From contig CM059586.1 in the NCBI GenBank assembly GCA_030407085.1, forward strand, positions 90,641,501-90,705,500: a stretch of 64,000 nucleotides of DNA. Reading direction: 5' to 3'. This DNA comes from Trichopria drosophilae (lineage: Eukaryota; Arthropoda; Insecta; Hymenoptera; Diapriidae). The notes under the pieces are model-generated. The model was not told the DNA's origin, did not search any database, and saw only the letters and a list, made by a program, of their open reading frames with translations. Numbering within the stretch: position 1 is the first letter of the stretch; every line of letters starts with the position of its first letter. Below are positions 1 through 11,669 of this stretch, one piece after another. Both the position numbers and the translations under genes were made by a program.

Positions 1-931
1 AGACAAAATGTGCACCAATTTAATGTAATGTTTGACAATACTTTTTAGTAGCAAAGCGCAGTAAACAAACATTTTTAATAGACGTTCCCTATCGCCAAAA
101 CTCTACTCTTTCGAATGGCGTCATGTGAGATTCCTCAAATTTAACAAAAAATCAGAACTTTAGTAGGATTTTTTTTCACTCATCCTTATTTTTTTATTAT
201 TTACCGCATTAGAATATTCCAGATATTTATAAACATGGGGTAAAAAATGTTTAGTCTAGAATATGGAACTAGTGCAATATATTTAATGGCGACTCAAAAA
301 TGCCTACTAAACTCGATTTTTTTCAAAATTCTAAAAAGGCCTTAGGCAGTCGAAACGCCCGATACCGCAGTAAATAGTAGTAAAAATTCAGAATTCGAAA
401 AACGAATTAAAAAAAAATGTCAGCTTGTAGAGAATTTCATGCTGAACAATGTTTATATTGAATGTTTCTTTATTGGACCAACACATTAGAAGAAAACGAA
501 ATAAATAATGAAACTATGTGTACTCGCGAAATAAAGGTTTCGGGTGTGTGTGTGTGTATGTGTGTTTTGAGTACACTGTTTGCTAATTATTACGCAATTA
601 TGTGCTTTCAAAGCAGTAGAAATTAAAAATTACCGGTTCCCATAATTCCACCTGAAATGTAAATGGACAAAATATATTTCAAAATATACATAACCTAGTA
701 TTGTTTACTATACTTTCAGTTGATATGGTTTAAAGTGTCAGAATATCGTAGTAGAATATTTACATGTTTACCGCTTCCTTTTATCGTTTAACTACAAATA
801 TGCAGTTATTCTCGTTGATTTTTTTTCTGTAATGGAAATATTAATCCTGCAAAAGCTTAAAAATTCGGCTGAATCGATTCAACAACATATTTAGGTATAG
901 AAGAAGTAAAATTAGCGTTGGATGTATTGCA

Positions 932-1114
932 ATGGCCAGCATTATGAAGAATCTTTTAATTTTACTTCTATCAGTTGTTTGCATTTTTCGGTCATCAATT
1001 TTCATATATTTTTCTTCATTTGCTTATTCTAATCATCTTTTATCAGAATGGGTAAATGCTTTTCACGGCTGGAAGGCAGCAAACAAATATAGAATTGCTT
1101 CAAAGGTTGATTAA
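932..1114 (+). pseudogene. Hydrophobic ORF, unit 1, doubly frameshifted
   Basis: Compared with units 5-7, an extra T after Ser-Val-Val shifts the frame, and a missing T in AGAATGGG (type B has AGAATTGGG) restores it. The middle of the protein is therefore out of frame while both ends match. The upstream TATA box is changed to GTATAGAAG. This is probably a decaying copy. Confidence 0.5.
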
Positions 1115-1553
1115 CATTCGAAAAAGTGCTGGCTTTTAGTTGTCAAGTACTAATGGCATTATTTAGTAAATAACAGTAGGGTAACTAAGCTTACAACCAT
1201 CATTCGGATAAAATATTTGTTATTTGACAGATATCTTATGGTGCATAGCTACAAAATACAACCTGTTGATATTTTAATTTCAGATAAAGACAAGGGTAGG
1301 TCCGGAACCTCTTGGAAAAACCAATGGGCAAATTCCTGTAAGGCGACAACAACAATGGTATTTAGGCTTATGAACGGACCCAGAAGTCGCCTCCAGACGA
1401 CTTAGGAGGTACATCAAAACATGGGCTGACGGAGAGGTAAAAGTAGTACCGTTACTCATCCATCAACACCTGTTTTGAAGTACGTCATTATCGACTACTT
1501 CGTTACAAGTCCACTAGTTACCAGTTAACATTCGACGTAGACGGATCTCCAAC

Positions 1554-1910
1554 ATGACGCAACTTTACCAGGCTGTCTTCATCCAGGATTTTGCCAAAGT
1601 TAAGGAGCTCCTGATCAATGGAGAAGATGTGAATGGCAGGAAGGAAGATGGATCAGCGCCTATTCACGGAGCTATCTACAACGACGGGACAAAAATCCTG
1701 GAGCTTCTCCTAGATTGGTGTGCCGATCCCAATATTCCAGACGAGGATGGAAATACGCCATTGCATTTGGCTGTCATCCTCGACAACAAGGAGGCGGGAA
1801 GGCTCCTTATCGAGTATGGCTGTGACGTCGAGTCCGAAAATAACAACGGCGATACTCCATTCAAAATCGCATCCAGGATAATGGAAGAGCTGAGGGGATC
1901 GGAAGAGTAA
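1554..1910 (+). CDS. Ankyrin-repeat protein, 118 aa, unit 1 (type A)
   Basis: A complete ATG-to-TAA frame encodes a small ankyrin-repeat protein with no signal peptide or membrane segment, so it is probably intracellular and acts by protein binding. Residues 4-31 form a capping repeat (LYQAVF...VNGRK). Residues 32-65 are a repeat with the SAPIHGA variant of the TPLHLA signature. Residues 66-98 are a canonical repeat with TPLHLAVI, and residues 99-112 are a partial C-terminal repeat (DTPFKIA). The segment at residues 69-93 (PLHLAVI, N/E, then GCD-E) resembles a repeat of I-kappa-B proteins, but ankyrin repeats converge easily and the partner is unknown. The ATG is preceded in frame by a stop 39 bp upstream (1515-1517), and CAG at 1525-1527 could be a splice acceptor just before the start. 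G+C is clearly higher than in the flanks. The sequence is identical to the unit 2 copy. Confidence 0.85.
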   Translation: MTQLYQAVFIQDFAKVKELLINGEDVNGRKEDGSAPIHGAIYNDGTKILELLLDWCADPNIPDEDGNTPLHLAVILDNKEAGRLLIEYGCDVESENNNGDTPFKIASRIMEELRGSEE

Positions 1911-3533
1911 AGTTTAGTAGATATTCCAAAACTGCGCAAAAAAAAACGTTGAAAAGTATATTTTTTCACACCTGGAAGAACCTGCAAATTTTCCCCGAAG
2001 GTATAATGAACGGAAAGTCACCATTTGTAGGCGAAAGCGTACGCGCAGTTGCGATTCCGCCTGAAACCGTTCGCATGGCCGTCCCGGAAAATTGTCAGTT
2101 TCCTACAGGTGTGAGAAAAACAAAATTTTTAAACACGCCTGTGTTTCGTGTTTATTCATCAACATGAAACACTGACAGTCCTCAGCCTGTAAAAAGTGCG
2201 AAGGAAAATTTTGAATTTATCAATTAGCGAATCCGAACACCGAGTCACAATAAGTTCATTTTCATTGGGAACTGAAATTCGAATACAAAAGACGAATCTA
2301 CTGATTATGTAAACTCTAATTCTAGAAATAGTCAAATGTATAAAAAATTATAATTTTATAAATTGTTAGCTCTTCGCTTTTCATTTTTTTTTTCGGAAAA
2401 ACTCAAAGTTGTATAGAATTTAGTTGTGAAAAATTTAAATCAATTTTGTGCGCGCTATGTGCAACGTATACGCATTTGGAGCGGGATACGAAGAAAAGAC
2501 GTTTTTGAACTTTCAGTTCCGACCGTGACCTCATATCGCTTTAATAAGAATAATCTTTTGTTGGTATTACGATCTGATTCCATTTTATTTAACTCATGAA
2601 AGACAAAATGTGCACCAATTTAATGTAATGTTTGACAATACTTTTTAGTAGCAAAGCGCAGTAAACAAACATTTTTAATAGACGTTCCCTATCGCCAAAA
2701 CTCTACTCTTTCGAATGGCGTCATGTGAGATTCCTCAAATTTAACAAAAAATCAGAACTTTAGTAGGATTTTTTTTCACTCATCCTTATTTTTTTATTAT
2801 TTACCGCATTAGAATATTCCAGATATTTATAAACATGGGGTAAAAAATGTTTAGTCTAGAATATGGAACTAGTGCAATATATTTAATGGCGACTCAAAAA
2901 TGCCTACTAAACTCGATTTTTTTCAAAATTCTAAAAAGGCCTTAGGCAGTCGAAACGCCCGATACCGCAGTAAATAGTAGTAAAAATTCAGAATTCGAAA
3001 AACGAATTAAAAAAAAATGTTAGCTTGTAGAGAATTTCATGCTGAACAATGTTTATATTGAATGTTTCTTTATTGGACCAACACATTAGAAGAAAACGAA
3101 ATAAATAATGAAACTATGTGTACTCGCGAAATAAAGGTTTCGGGTGTGTGTGTGTGTGTATGTGTGTTTTGAGTACACTGTTTGCTAATTATTACGCAAT
3201 TAAGTGCTTTCAAAGCAGTAGAAATTAAAACTTACCGGTTCCCATAATTCCACCTGAAATGTAAATGGACAAAATATATTTCAAATTATACATAACCTAG
3301 TATTGTTTACGATACTTTCAGTTGATATGGTTTAAAGTGTCAGAATATCGTAGTAGAATATTTACATGTTTACCGCTTCCTTTTATCGTTTAACTACAAA
3401 TATGCAGTTATTCTCGTTGATTTTTTTTCTGTGATGGAAATATTAATCCTGCAAAAGCTTAAAAATTCGGCTGAATCGATTCAACAACATATTTAGGTAT
3501 ACAAGAAGTAAAATTAGCGTTGGATGTATTGCA

Positions 3534-3717
3534 ATGGCCAGCATTATGAAGAATCTTTTAATTTTACTTCTATCAGTTGTTTGCATTTTTCGGTCATCAA
3601 TTTTCAAATATTTTTCTTCATTTGCTTATTCTAATAATCTTTTATCAGAATTGGGTAAATGCTTTTCACGGCTGGAAGGCAGCAATCAAATATAGAATTG
3701 CTTCAAAGGTTGATTAA
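3534..3717 (+). pseudogene. Hydrophobic ORF, unit 2, frameshifted
   Basis: It carries the same extra T as unit 1, but without the compensating deletion, so the frame does not reach the normal end. The upstream box reads GTATACAAG. Confidence 0.5.
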
Positions 3718-4156
3718 CATTCGAAAAAGTGCTGGCTTTTAGTTGTCAAGTACTAATGGCATTATTTAGTAAATAACAGTAGGGTAACTAAGCTTACAAC
3801 CATCATTCGGATAAAATATTTGTTATTTGACAGATATCTTATGGTGCATAGCTACAAAATACAACCTGTTGATATTTTAATTTCAGATAAAGACAAGGGT
3901 AGGTCCGGAACCTCTTGGAAAAACCAATGGGCAAATTCCTGTAAGGCGACAACAACAATGGTATTTAGGCTTATGAACGGACCCAGAAGTCGCCTCCAGA
4001 CGACTTAGGAGGTACATCAAAACATGGGCTGACGGAGAGGTAAAAGTAGTACCGTTACTCATCCATCAACACCTGTTTTGAAGTACGTCATTATCGACTA
4101 CTTCGTTACAAGTCCACTAGTTACCAGTTAACATTCGACGTAGACGGATCTCCAAC

Positions 4157-4513
4157 ATGACGCAACTTTACCAGGCTGTCTTCATCCAGGATTTTGCCAA
4201 AGTTAAGGAGCTCCTGATCAATGGAGAAGATGTGAATGGCAGGAAGGAAGATGGATCAGCGCCTATTCACGGAGCTATCTACAACGACGGGACAAAAATC
4301 CTGGAGCTTCTCCTAGATTGGTGTGCCGATCCCAATATTCCAGACGAGGATGGAAATACGCCATTGCATTTGGCTGTCATCCTCGACAACAAGGAGGCGG
4401 GAAGGCTCCTTATCGAGTATGGCTGTGACGTCGAGTCCGAAAATAACAACGGCGATACTCCATTCAAAATCGCATCCAGGATAATGGAAGAGCTGAGGGG
4501 ATCGGAAGAGTAA
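4157..4513 (+). CDS. Ankyrin-repeat protein, 118 aa, unit 2 (type A)
   Basis: I found no nucleotide difference from the unit 1 copy over all 119 codons, including Ala at residue 14 (GCC) and the stop TAA. The upstream hydrophobic ORF of the same unit is frameshifted. If this ankyrin gene is expressed, it therefore cannot depend on an intact upstream ORF. The start is chosen from the conserved ATG after CGGATCTCCAAC, which is shared by all seven copies. Confidence 0.85.
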   Translation: MTQLYQAVFIQDFAKVKELLINGEDVNGRKEDGSAPIHGAIYNDGTKILELLLDWCADPNIPDEDGNTPLHLAVILDNKEAGRLLIEYGCDVESENNNGDTPFKIASRIMEELRGSEE

Positions 4514-6134
4514 AGTTTAGTAGATATTCCAAAACTGCGCAAAAAAAAACGTTGAAAAGTATATTTTTTCACACCTGGAAGAACCTGCAAATTTTCCCCG
4601 AAGGTATAATGAACGGAAAGTCACCATTTGTAGGCGAAAGCGTACGCGCAGTTGCGATTCCGCCTGAAACCGTTCGCATGGCCGTCCCGGAAAATTGTCA
4701 GTTTCCTACAGGTGTGAGAAAAACAAAATTTTTAAACACGCCTGTGTTTCGTGTTTATTCATCAACATGAAACACTGACAGTCCTCAGCCTGTAAAAAGT
4801 GCGAAGGAAAATTTTGAATTTATCAATTAGCGAATCCGAACACCGAGTCACAATAAGTTCATTTTCATTGGGAACTGAAATTCGAATACAAAAGACGAAT
4901 CTACTGATTATGTAAACTCTAATTCTAGAAATAGTCAAATGTATAAAAAATTATAATTTTATAAATTGTTAGCTCTTCGCTTTTCATTTTTTTTTTCGGA
5001 AAAACTCAAAGTTGTATAGAATTTAGTTGTGAAAAATTTAAATCAATTTTGTGCGCGCTATGTGCAACGTATACGCATTTGGAGCGGGATACGAAGAAAA
5101 GACGTTTTTGAACTTTCAGTTCCGACCGTGACCTCATATCGCTTTAATAAGAATAATCTTTTGTTGGTATTACGATCTGATTCCATTTTATTTAACTCAT
5201 GAAAGACAAAATGTGCACCAATTTAATGTAATGTTTGACAATACTTTTTAGTAGCAAAGCGCAGTAAACAAACATTTTTAATAGACGTTCCCTATCGCCA
5301 AAACTCTACTCTTTCGAATGGCGTCATGTGAGATTCCTCAAATTTAACAAAAAATCAGAACTTTAGTAGGATTTTTTTTCACTCATCCTTATTTTTTTAT
5401 TATTTACCGCATTAGAATATTCCAGATATTTATAAACATGGGGTAAAAAATGTTTAGTCTAGAATATGGAACTAGTGCAATATATTTAATGGCGACTCAA
5501 AAATGCCTACTAAACTCGATTTTTTTCAAAATTCTAAAAAGGCCTTAGGCAGTCGAAACGCCCGATACCGCAGTAAATAGTAGTAAAAATTCAGAATTCG
5601 AAAAACGAATTAAAAAAAAATGTCAGCTTGTAGAGAATTTCATGCTGAACAATGTTTATATTGAATGTTTCTTTATTGGACCAACACATTAGAAGAAAAC
5701 GAAATAAATAATGAAACTATGTGTACTCGCGAAATAAAGGTTTCGGGTGTGTGTGTGTGTATGTGTGTTTTGAGTACACTGTTTGCTAATTATTACGCAA
5801 TTATGTGCTTTCAAAGCAGTAGAAATTAAAAATTACCGGTTCCCATAATTCCACCTGAAATGTAAATGGACAAAATATATTTCAAAATATACATAACCTA
5901 GTATTGTTTACTATACTTTCAGTTGATATGGTTTAAAGTGTCAGAATATCGTAGTAGAATATTTACATGTTTACCGCTTCCTTTTATCGTTTAACTACAA
6001 ATATGCAGTTATTCTCGTTGATTTTTTTTCTGTAATGGAAATATTAATCCTGCAAAAGCTTAAAAATTCGGCTGAATCGATTCAACAACATATTTAGGTA
6101 TAGAAGAAGTAAAATTAGCGTTGGATGTATTGCA

Positions 6135-6318
6135 ATGGCCAGCATTATGAAGAATCTTTTAATTTTACTTCTATCAGTTGTTTGCATTTTTCGGTCATCA
6201 ATTTTCATATATTTTTCTTCATTTGCTTATTCTAATAATCTTTTATCAGAATTGGGTAAATGCTTTTCACGGCTGGAAGGCAGCAATCAAATATAGAATT
6301 GCTTCAAAGGTTGATTAA
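6135..6318 (+). pseudogene. Hydrophobic ORF, unit 3, frameshifted
   Basis: The extra T in TTGTTTGCATTT breaks the frame, as in unit 2. The upstream box reads GTATAGAAG, as in unit 1. Confidence 0.5.
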
Positions 6319-6757
6319 CATTCGAAAAAGTGCTGGCTTTTAGTTGTCAAGTACTAATGGCATTATTTAGTAAATAACAGTAGGGTAACTAAGCTTACAA
6401 CCATCATTCGGATAAAATATTTGTTATTTGACAGATATCTTATGGTGCATAGCTACAAAATACAACCTGTTGATATTTTAATTTCAGATAAAGACAAGGG
6501 TAGGTCCGGAACCTCTTGGAAAAACCAATGGGCAAATTCCTGTAAGGCGACAACAACAATGGTATTTAGGCTTATGAACGGACCCAGAAGTCGCCTCCAG
6601 ACGACTTAGGAGGTACATCAAAACATGGGCTGACGGAGAGGTAAAAGTAGTACCGTTACTCATCCATCAACACCTGTTTTGAAGTACGTCATTATCGACT
6701 ACTTCGTTACAAGTCCACTAGTTACCAGTTAACATTCGACGTAGACGGATCTCCAAC

Positions 6758-7114
6758 ATGACGCAACTTTACCAGGCTGTCTTCATCCAGGATTTTGCCA
6801 AAGTTAAGGAGCTCCTGATCAATGGAGAAGATGTGAATGGCAGGAAGGAAGATGGATCAGCGCCTATTCACGGAGCTATCTACAACGACGGGACAAAAAT
6901 CCTGGAGCTTCTCCTAGATTGGTGTGCCGATCCCAATATTCCAGACGAGGATGGAAATACGCCATTGCATTTGGCTGTCATCCTCGACAACAAGGAGGCG
7001 GGAAGGCTCCTTATCGAGTATGGCTGTGACGTCGAGTCCGAAAATAACAACGGCGATACTCCATTCAAAATCGCATCGAGGATAATGGAAGAGCTGAGGG
7101 GATCGGAAGAGTAA
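6758..7114 (+). CDS. Ankyrin-repeat protein, 118 aa, unit 3 (type A)
   Basis: The protein is identical to that of units 1 and 2. The only coding difference I see is a synonymous change in Ser107 (TCC to TCG). Type B copies carry TCG at the same codon, so unit 3 may carry a short conversion tract from type B or the ancestral state. The ankyrin repeats lie at the same residues as in unit 1. Confidence 0.85.
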   Translation: MTQLYQAVFIQDFAKVKELLINGEDVNGRKEDGSAPIHGAIYNDGTKILELLLDWCADPNIPDEDGNTPLHLAVILDNKEAGRLLIEYGCDVESENNNGDTPFKIASRIMEELRGSEE

Positions 7115-8727
7115 AGTTTAGTAGATATTCCAAAACTGCGCAAAAAAAAACGTTGAAAAGTATATTTTTTCACACCTGGAAGAACCTGCAAATTTTCCCC
7201 GAAGGTATAATGAACGGAAAGTCACCATTTGTAGGCGAAAGCGTACGCGCAGTTGCGATTCCGCCTGAAACCGTTCGCATGGCCGTCCCGGAAAATTGTC
7301 AGTTTCCTACAGGTGTGAGAAAAACAAAATTTTTAAACACGCCTGTGTTTCGTGTTTATTCATCAACATGAAACACTGACAGTCCTCAGCCTGTAAAAAG
7401 TGCGAAGGAAAATTTTGAATTTATCAATTAGCGAATCCGAACACCGAGTCACAATAAGTTCATTTTCATTGGGAACTGAAATTCGAATACAAAAGACGAA
7501 TCTACTGATTATGTAAACTCTAATTCTAGAAATAGTCAAATGTATAAAAAATTATAATTTTATAAATTGTTAGCTCTTCGCTTTTCATTTTTTTTTTTCG
7601 GAAAAACTCAAAGTTGTATAGAATTTAGTTGTGAAAAATTTAAATCAATTTTGTGCGCGCTATGTGCAACGTATACGCATTTGGAGCGGGATACGAAGAA
7701 AAGACGTTTTTGAACTTTCAGTTCCGACCGTGACCTCATATCGCTTTAATAAGAATAATCTTTTGTTGGTATTACGATCTGATTCCATTTTATTTAACTC
7801 ATGAAAGACAAAATGTGCACCAATTTAATGTAATGTTTGACAATACTTTTTAGTAGCAAAGCGCAGTAAACAAACATTTTTAATAGACGTTCCCTATCGC
7901 CAAAACTCTACTCTTTCGAATGGCGTCATGTGAGATTCCTCAAATTTAACAAAAAATCAGAACTTTAGTAGGATTTTTTTTCACTCATCCTTATTTTTTT
8001 ATTATTTACCGCATTAGAATATTCCAGATATTTATAAACATGGGGTAAAAAATGTTTAGTCTAGAATATGGAACTACTGCAATATATTTAATGGCGACTC
8101 AAAAATGCCTACTAAACTCGATTTTTTTCAAAATTCTAAAAAGGCCTTAGGCAGTCGAAACGCCCGATACCGCAGTAAATAGTAGTAAAAATTCAGAAAT
8201 CGAAAAACGAATTAAAAAAAAATGTTAGCTTGTAGAGAATTTCATGCTGAACAATGTTTATATTGAATGTTTCTTTATTGGACCAACACATTAGAAGAAA
8301 ACGAAATAAATAATGAAACTATGTGTACTCGCGAAATAAAGGTTTCGGGTGTGTATGTGTGTTTTGAGTACACTGTTTGCTAATTATTACGCAATTATGT
8401 GCTTTCAAAGCAGTAGAAATTAAAACTTACCGGTTCCCATAATTCGACCTGAAATGTAAATGGACAAAATATATTTCAAAATATACATAACCTAGTATTG
8501 TTTACGATACTTTCAGTTGATATGGTTTAAAGTGTCAGAATACCGTAGTAGAATATTTACATGTTTACCGCTTCCTTTTATCGTTTAATTACAAATATGC
8601 AGTTATTCTCGTTGATTTTTTTCTGTAATGGAAATATTAATCCTGCAAAAGCTTAAAAATTCGGCTGAATCGATTCAACAACATATTTAGGTATACAAGA
8701 AGTAAAATTAGCGTTGGATGTATTGCA

Positions 8728-8911
8728 ATGGCCAGCATTATGAAGAATCTTTGAATTTTACTTCTATCAGTTGTTTGCATTTTTCGGTCATCAATTTTCA
8801 TATATTTTTCTTCATTTGTTTATTCTAATCATCTTTTATCAGAATTGGGTAAATGCTTTTCACGGCTGGAAGGCAGCAATCAAATATAGAATTGCTTCAA
8901 AGGTTGATTAA
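8728..8911 (+). pseudogene. Hydrophobic ORF, unit 4, nonsense mutation plus frameshift
   Basis: CTTTTAATT is changed to CTTTGAATT, giving TGA a few codons after the second Met. The type A extra T is also present. This is the most degraded copy. Confidence 0.5.
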
Positions 8912-9349
8912 CATTCGAAAAATGCTGGCTTTTAGTTGTCAAGTACTAATGGCATTATTTAGTAAATAACAGTAGGGTAACTAAGCTTACAACCATCATT
9001 CGGATAAAATATTTGTTATTTGACAGATATCTTATGGTGCATAGCTACAAAATATAACCTGTTGATATTTTCCTTTCAGATAAAGAAAATGGTAGGTCCG
9101 GAACCGCTTGGAAAAACCAATGGGCAAATTCCTGTAAGTAGACAACAAGAATGGTATTCAGGCTTATGAACGGACCCAGGAGTCGCCTTCAGACGACTTA
9201 GGACGTGCATCAAAACATGGGCTGACGGAGAGGTAAAAGTAGTACCGATACTCATGCATCAACACCTGTTTTGAAGTACGTCATTACCGACTACTTCGTG
9301 ACAAGTCCACTAGTTACCAGTTAACATTCGACGTAGACGGATCTCCAAC

Positions 9350-9706
9350 ATGACGCAACTTTACCAGGCTGTCTTCATCCAGGATTTTGTAAAAGTTAAA
9401 GAGCTCCTGATCAATGGAGAAGATGTGAATGGCAGGAAGGAAGATGGATCAGCGCCTATTCACGGAGCCATCTACAACGACGGGACAAAAATCCTGGAGC
9501 TTCTCCTAGATTGGTGTGCCGATCCGAATATTCCAGACGAGGATGGAAATACGCCATTGCACTTGGCTGTCATCCTCGACAACAAGGAGGCGGGAAGGCT
9601 CCTAATCGAGTATGGCTGTGACGTCGAGTCCGAAAATAACAACGGCGATACTCCATTCAAAATCGCATCGAGGATAATGGAAGAGCTGAGAGGATCGGAA
9701 GAATAA
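9350..9706 (+). CDS. Ankyrin-repeat protein, 118 aa, unit 4 (type B coding, chimeric unit)
   Basis: The frame is intact with Val at residue 14 (GTA instead of GCC). Against unit 1 there are eight synonymous codon changes (in Lys, Ala, Pro, His, Leu, Ser, Arg and Glu codons) and this single replacement. The 5' part of the unit (7806 to about 9000) is type A, whereas the gene is type B, which places a recombination or conversion junction just upstream. The codon after Glu118 is TAA followed by AGTTT; units 5-7 have TAATGTTT instead. Confidence 0.86.
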   Translation: MTQLYQAVFIQDFVKVKELLINGEDVNGRKEDGSAPIHGAIYNDGTKILELLLDWCADPNIPDEDGNTPLHLAVILDNKEAGRLLIEYGCDVESENNNGDTPFKIASRIMEELRGSEE

Positions 9707-11281
9707 AGTTTACTGGATATTCCAAAACTGCGCAAAAAAAACGTTGAAAAGGATATTTTGTCACACCTGGAAGAACCTGCAAATTTTCCCCGAAGGTATA
9801 ATGAACGGAAAGTCACCATTTGTAGGCGAAAGCGTTCGCGCAGTTGCGATTCCGCCTGAAACCGTTCGCATGGCCATCCCGGAAAATTGTCAGTTTCCTA
9901 CAGGTGTGAGAAAAACAAAATTTTTAAACACGCCTGTGTTTCGTGTTTATTGATCAACATGAAACACTGACAGTCCTCAGCCTGTAAAAAGTGCGAAGGA
10001 AAATTTTGAATTTAGCAATTAGCGAATCCGAACACCGAGTCACAATAAGTTCATTTTTATTTCGAACTGAAATTCGAATACAAAAGACGAATCTACTGAT
10101 TATGTAAACTGTATTTCTATAAATAGTCAAATGTATCAAAAATTATAATTTTAGAAATTGTTAGCTCTTCGCTTTTCATATTTTTTTTTTCGGAAAAACT
10201 CAAAGTTGTATAGAATTTAGTTATGAAAAATTTAAATCAATTTTGTGCTCGCTATGCGCAACGTATACACATTTGGAGCGGGATACGAAGAAAAGACGTT
10301 TTTGAACTTTCAGTTCCGACCGTGACCTCATATCGCTTTAATGAGAATAATCTTTTGTTGGTATTACGATCTGTTTCCATTTTATTTAACTCATGAAAGA
10401 CAAAATGTGCACCAATTTAATGTAATGTTTGACAATACTTTTTAGTAGCAAAGCGCAGTAAACAAACATTTTTAATGGACTTTCCCTATCGCCAAAACTC
10501 TGCTCTTTCGAATGGCGTCATGAGAGATTCCTCAAATTTAACAAAAAATCAGAACTTTAGTAGGATATTTTTCACTCATCCTTATTTTTTTATTATTTAC
10601 CGCATTAGAATATTCCAGATATTTATAAACATGGGGTCAAAAATTATTAGTCTAGAATATGGAACTAGTGCAATATATTTAATGGCGACTCAAAAATCTA
10701 CTAAACTCGATTTTTTTCAAAATTATAAAAAGGCCTTAGGCAGTCGAAACGCCCGATACCGCAGTAAATAGTAGTAAAAATTCAGAATTCGAAAAACGAA
10801 TTAAAGAAAAAATGTTAGCTTGTAGAGAATTTCATGCTGAACAATGTTTATATTGAATGTTTCTTTATTGGACCAACACATTAGAAGAAAACGAAATAAA
10901 TAATGAAAAAATGTGTACTCGCGAAATAAATGTTTCGGGTGTGTGTGTGTGTTTTGAGTACACTGTTTGCTAATTATTACGCAATTATGTGCTTTCAAAG
11001 CAGTAGAAATTAAAACTTACCGGTTCCCATAATTCCACCTGAAATGTAAATGGACAAAATATATTTCTAAATATCCATAACCTAGTATTGTTTACGATAC
11101 TTTCAGTTGATATGGTTTAAAGTGTCAGAATACCGTAGTAGAATATTTACATGTTTACCGCTTCCTTTTAACGTTTAACTACAAATATGCAGTTATTCTC
11201 GTTGATTTCTTTCTGTAATGGAAATATTAATCCTGCAAAAGCTTAAAAATTCGGCTGAATCGATTCAATAACATATTTAGG

Positions 11282-11289
11282 TATATAAG
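11282..11289 (+). promoter_or_regulatory. TATA box candidate, unit 5
   Basis: TATATAAG lies 36 bp before the hydrophobic ORF ATG. A start site about 30 bp downstream would leave a very short leader before that ATG. No clear initiator motif was found. Confidence 0.4.
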
Positions 11290-11317
11290 AAGAAAAATTA
11301 GCGTTCGATGTATTGCA

Positions 11318-11500
11318 ATGGCCAACATTATGAAGAATCTTTTAATTTTACTTCTATCAGTTGTTGCATTTTTCGGTCATCAATTTTCATATATTTTTCT
11401 TCATTTGCTTATTCTAATGATCTTTTATCAGAATTGGGTAAATGTGTTTCACGGCTGGAAGGCAGCAAACAAATATAGAATTGCTTCAAAGGTTGATTAA
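11318..11500 (+). CDS. Hydrophobic 60-aa ORF with signal-peptide-like N terminus, unit 5
   Basis: The ATG frame encodes MANIMKNLLILLLSVVAFFG followed by a second hydrophobic stretch (IFLHLLILMIFY) and a short polar tail. It looks like a signal peptide or one or two membrane helices. A TATATAAG box lies 36 bp upstream of the ATG. It may be the first coding exon of a spliced gene: AAAG/GTTGAT at 11491/11492 is an acceptable donor, and joining to the acceptor at 11669/11670 stays open for 29 more codons, giving 87 aa. Against a function, the frame is broken in units 2, 3, 4 and 8. No homologue is recognised, and whether it belongs to the ankyrin transcript is unknown. Confidence 0.45.
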   Translation: MANIMKNLLILLLSVVAFFGHQFSYIFLHLLILMIFYQNWVNVFHGWKAANKYRIASKVD

Positions 11501-11669
11501 CATTCGAAAAAGTGCTGGCTTTTAGTTGTCAAGTACTAATGGCATTATTTAGTAAATAACAGTAAGGTAACTAAGCTTACAACCATCATTCGGATAAAAT
11601 ATTTGTTATTTGACAGATATCTTATAGTGCATAGCTGCAAAATATAACCTGTTGATATTTTCCTTTCAG

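Noticed and set aside
1217..1405. 62-codon frame in units 1-3 ahead of the ankyrin gene
   Set aside because: It begins with TTG rather than ATG and is interrupted by TAG in type B units; the stretch is better explained as leader/intron sequence.
1676..1987. Minus-strand 103-115-codon frames opposite each ankyrin gene
   Set aside because: They are antisense shadows of the ankyrin coding sequence, with no recognisable domain and no independent start or splice context.
1949..2167. 72-codon frame downstream of each ankyrin gene
   Set aside because: It begins with TTG in type A, its end differs between A and B, and the few differences show no bias toward synonymous sites. A 3' UTR or small exon is possible but unsupported.
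10475..10771. 98-codon frame in type B spacers
   Set aside because: It is frameshifted in units 6 and 8 and absent in type A; composition is that of AT-rich spacer.
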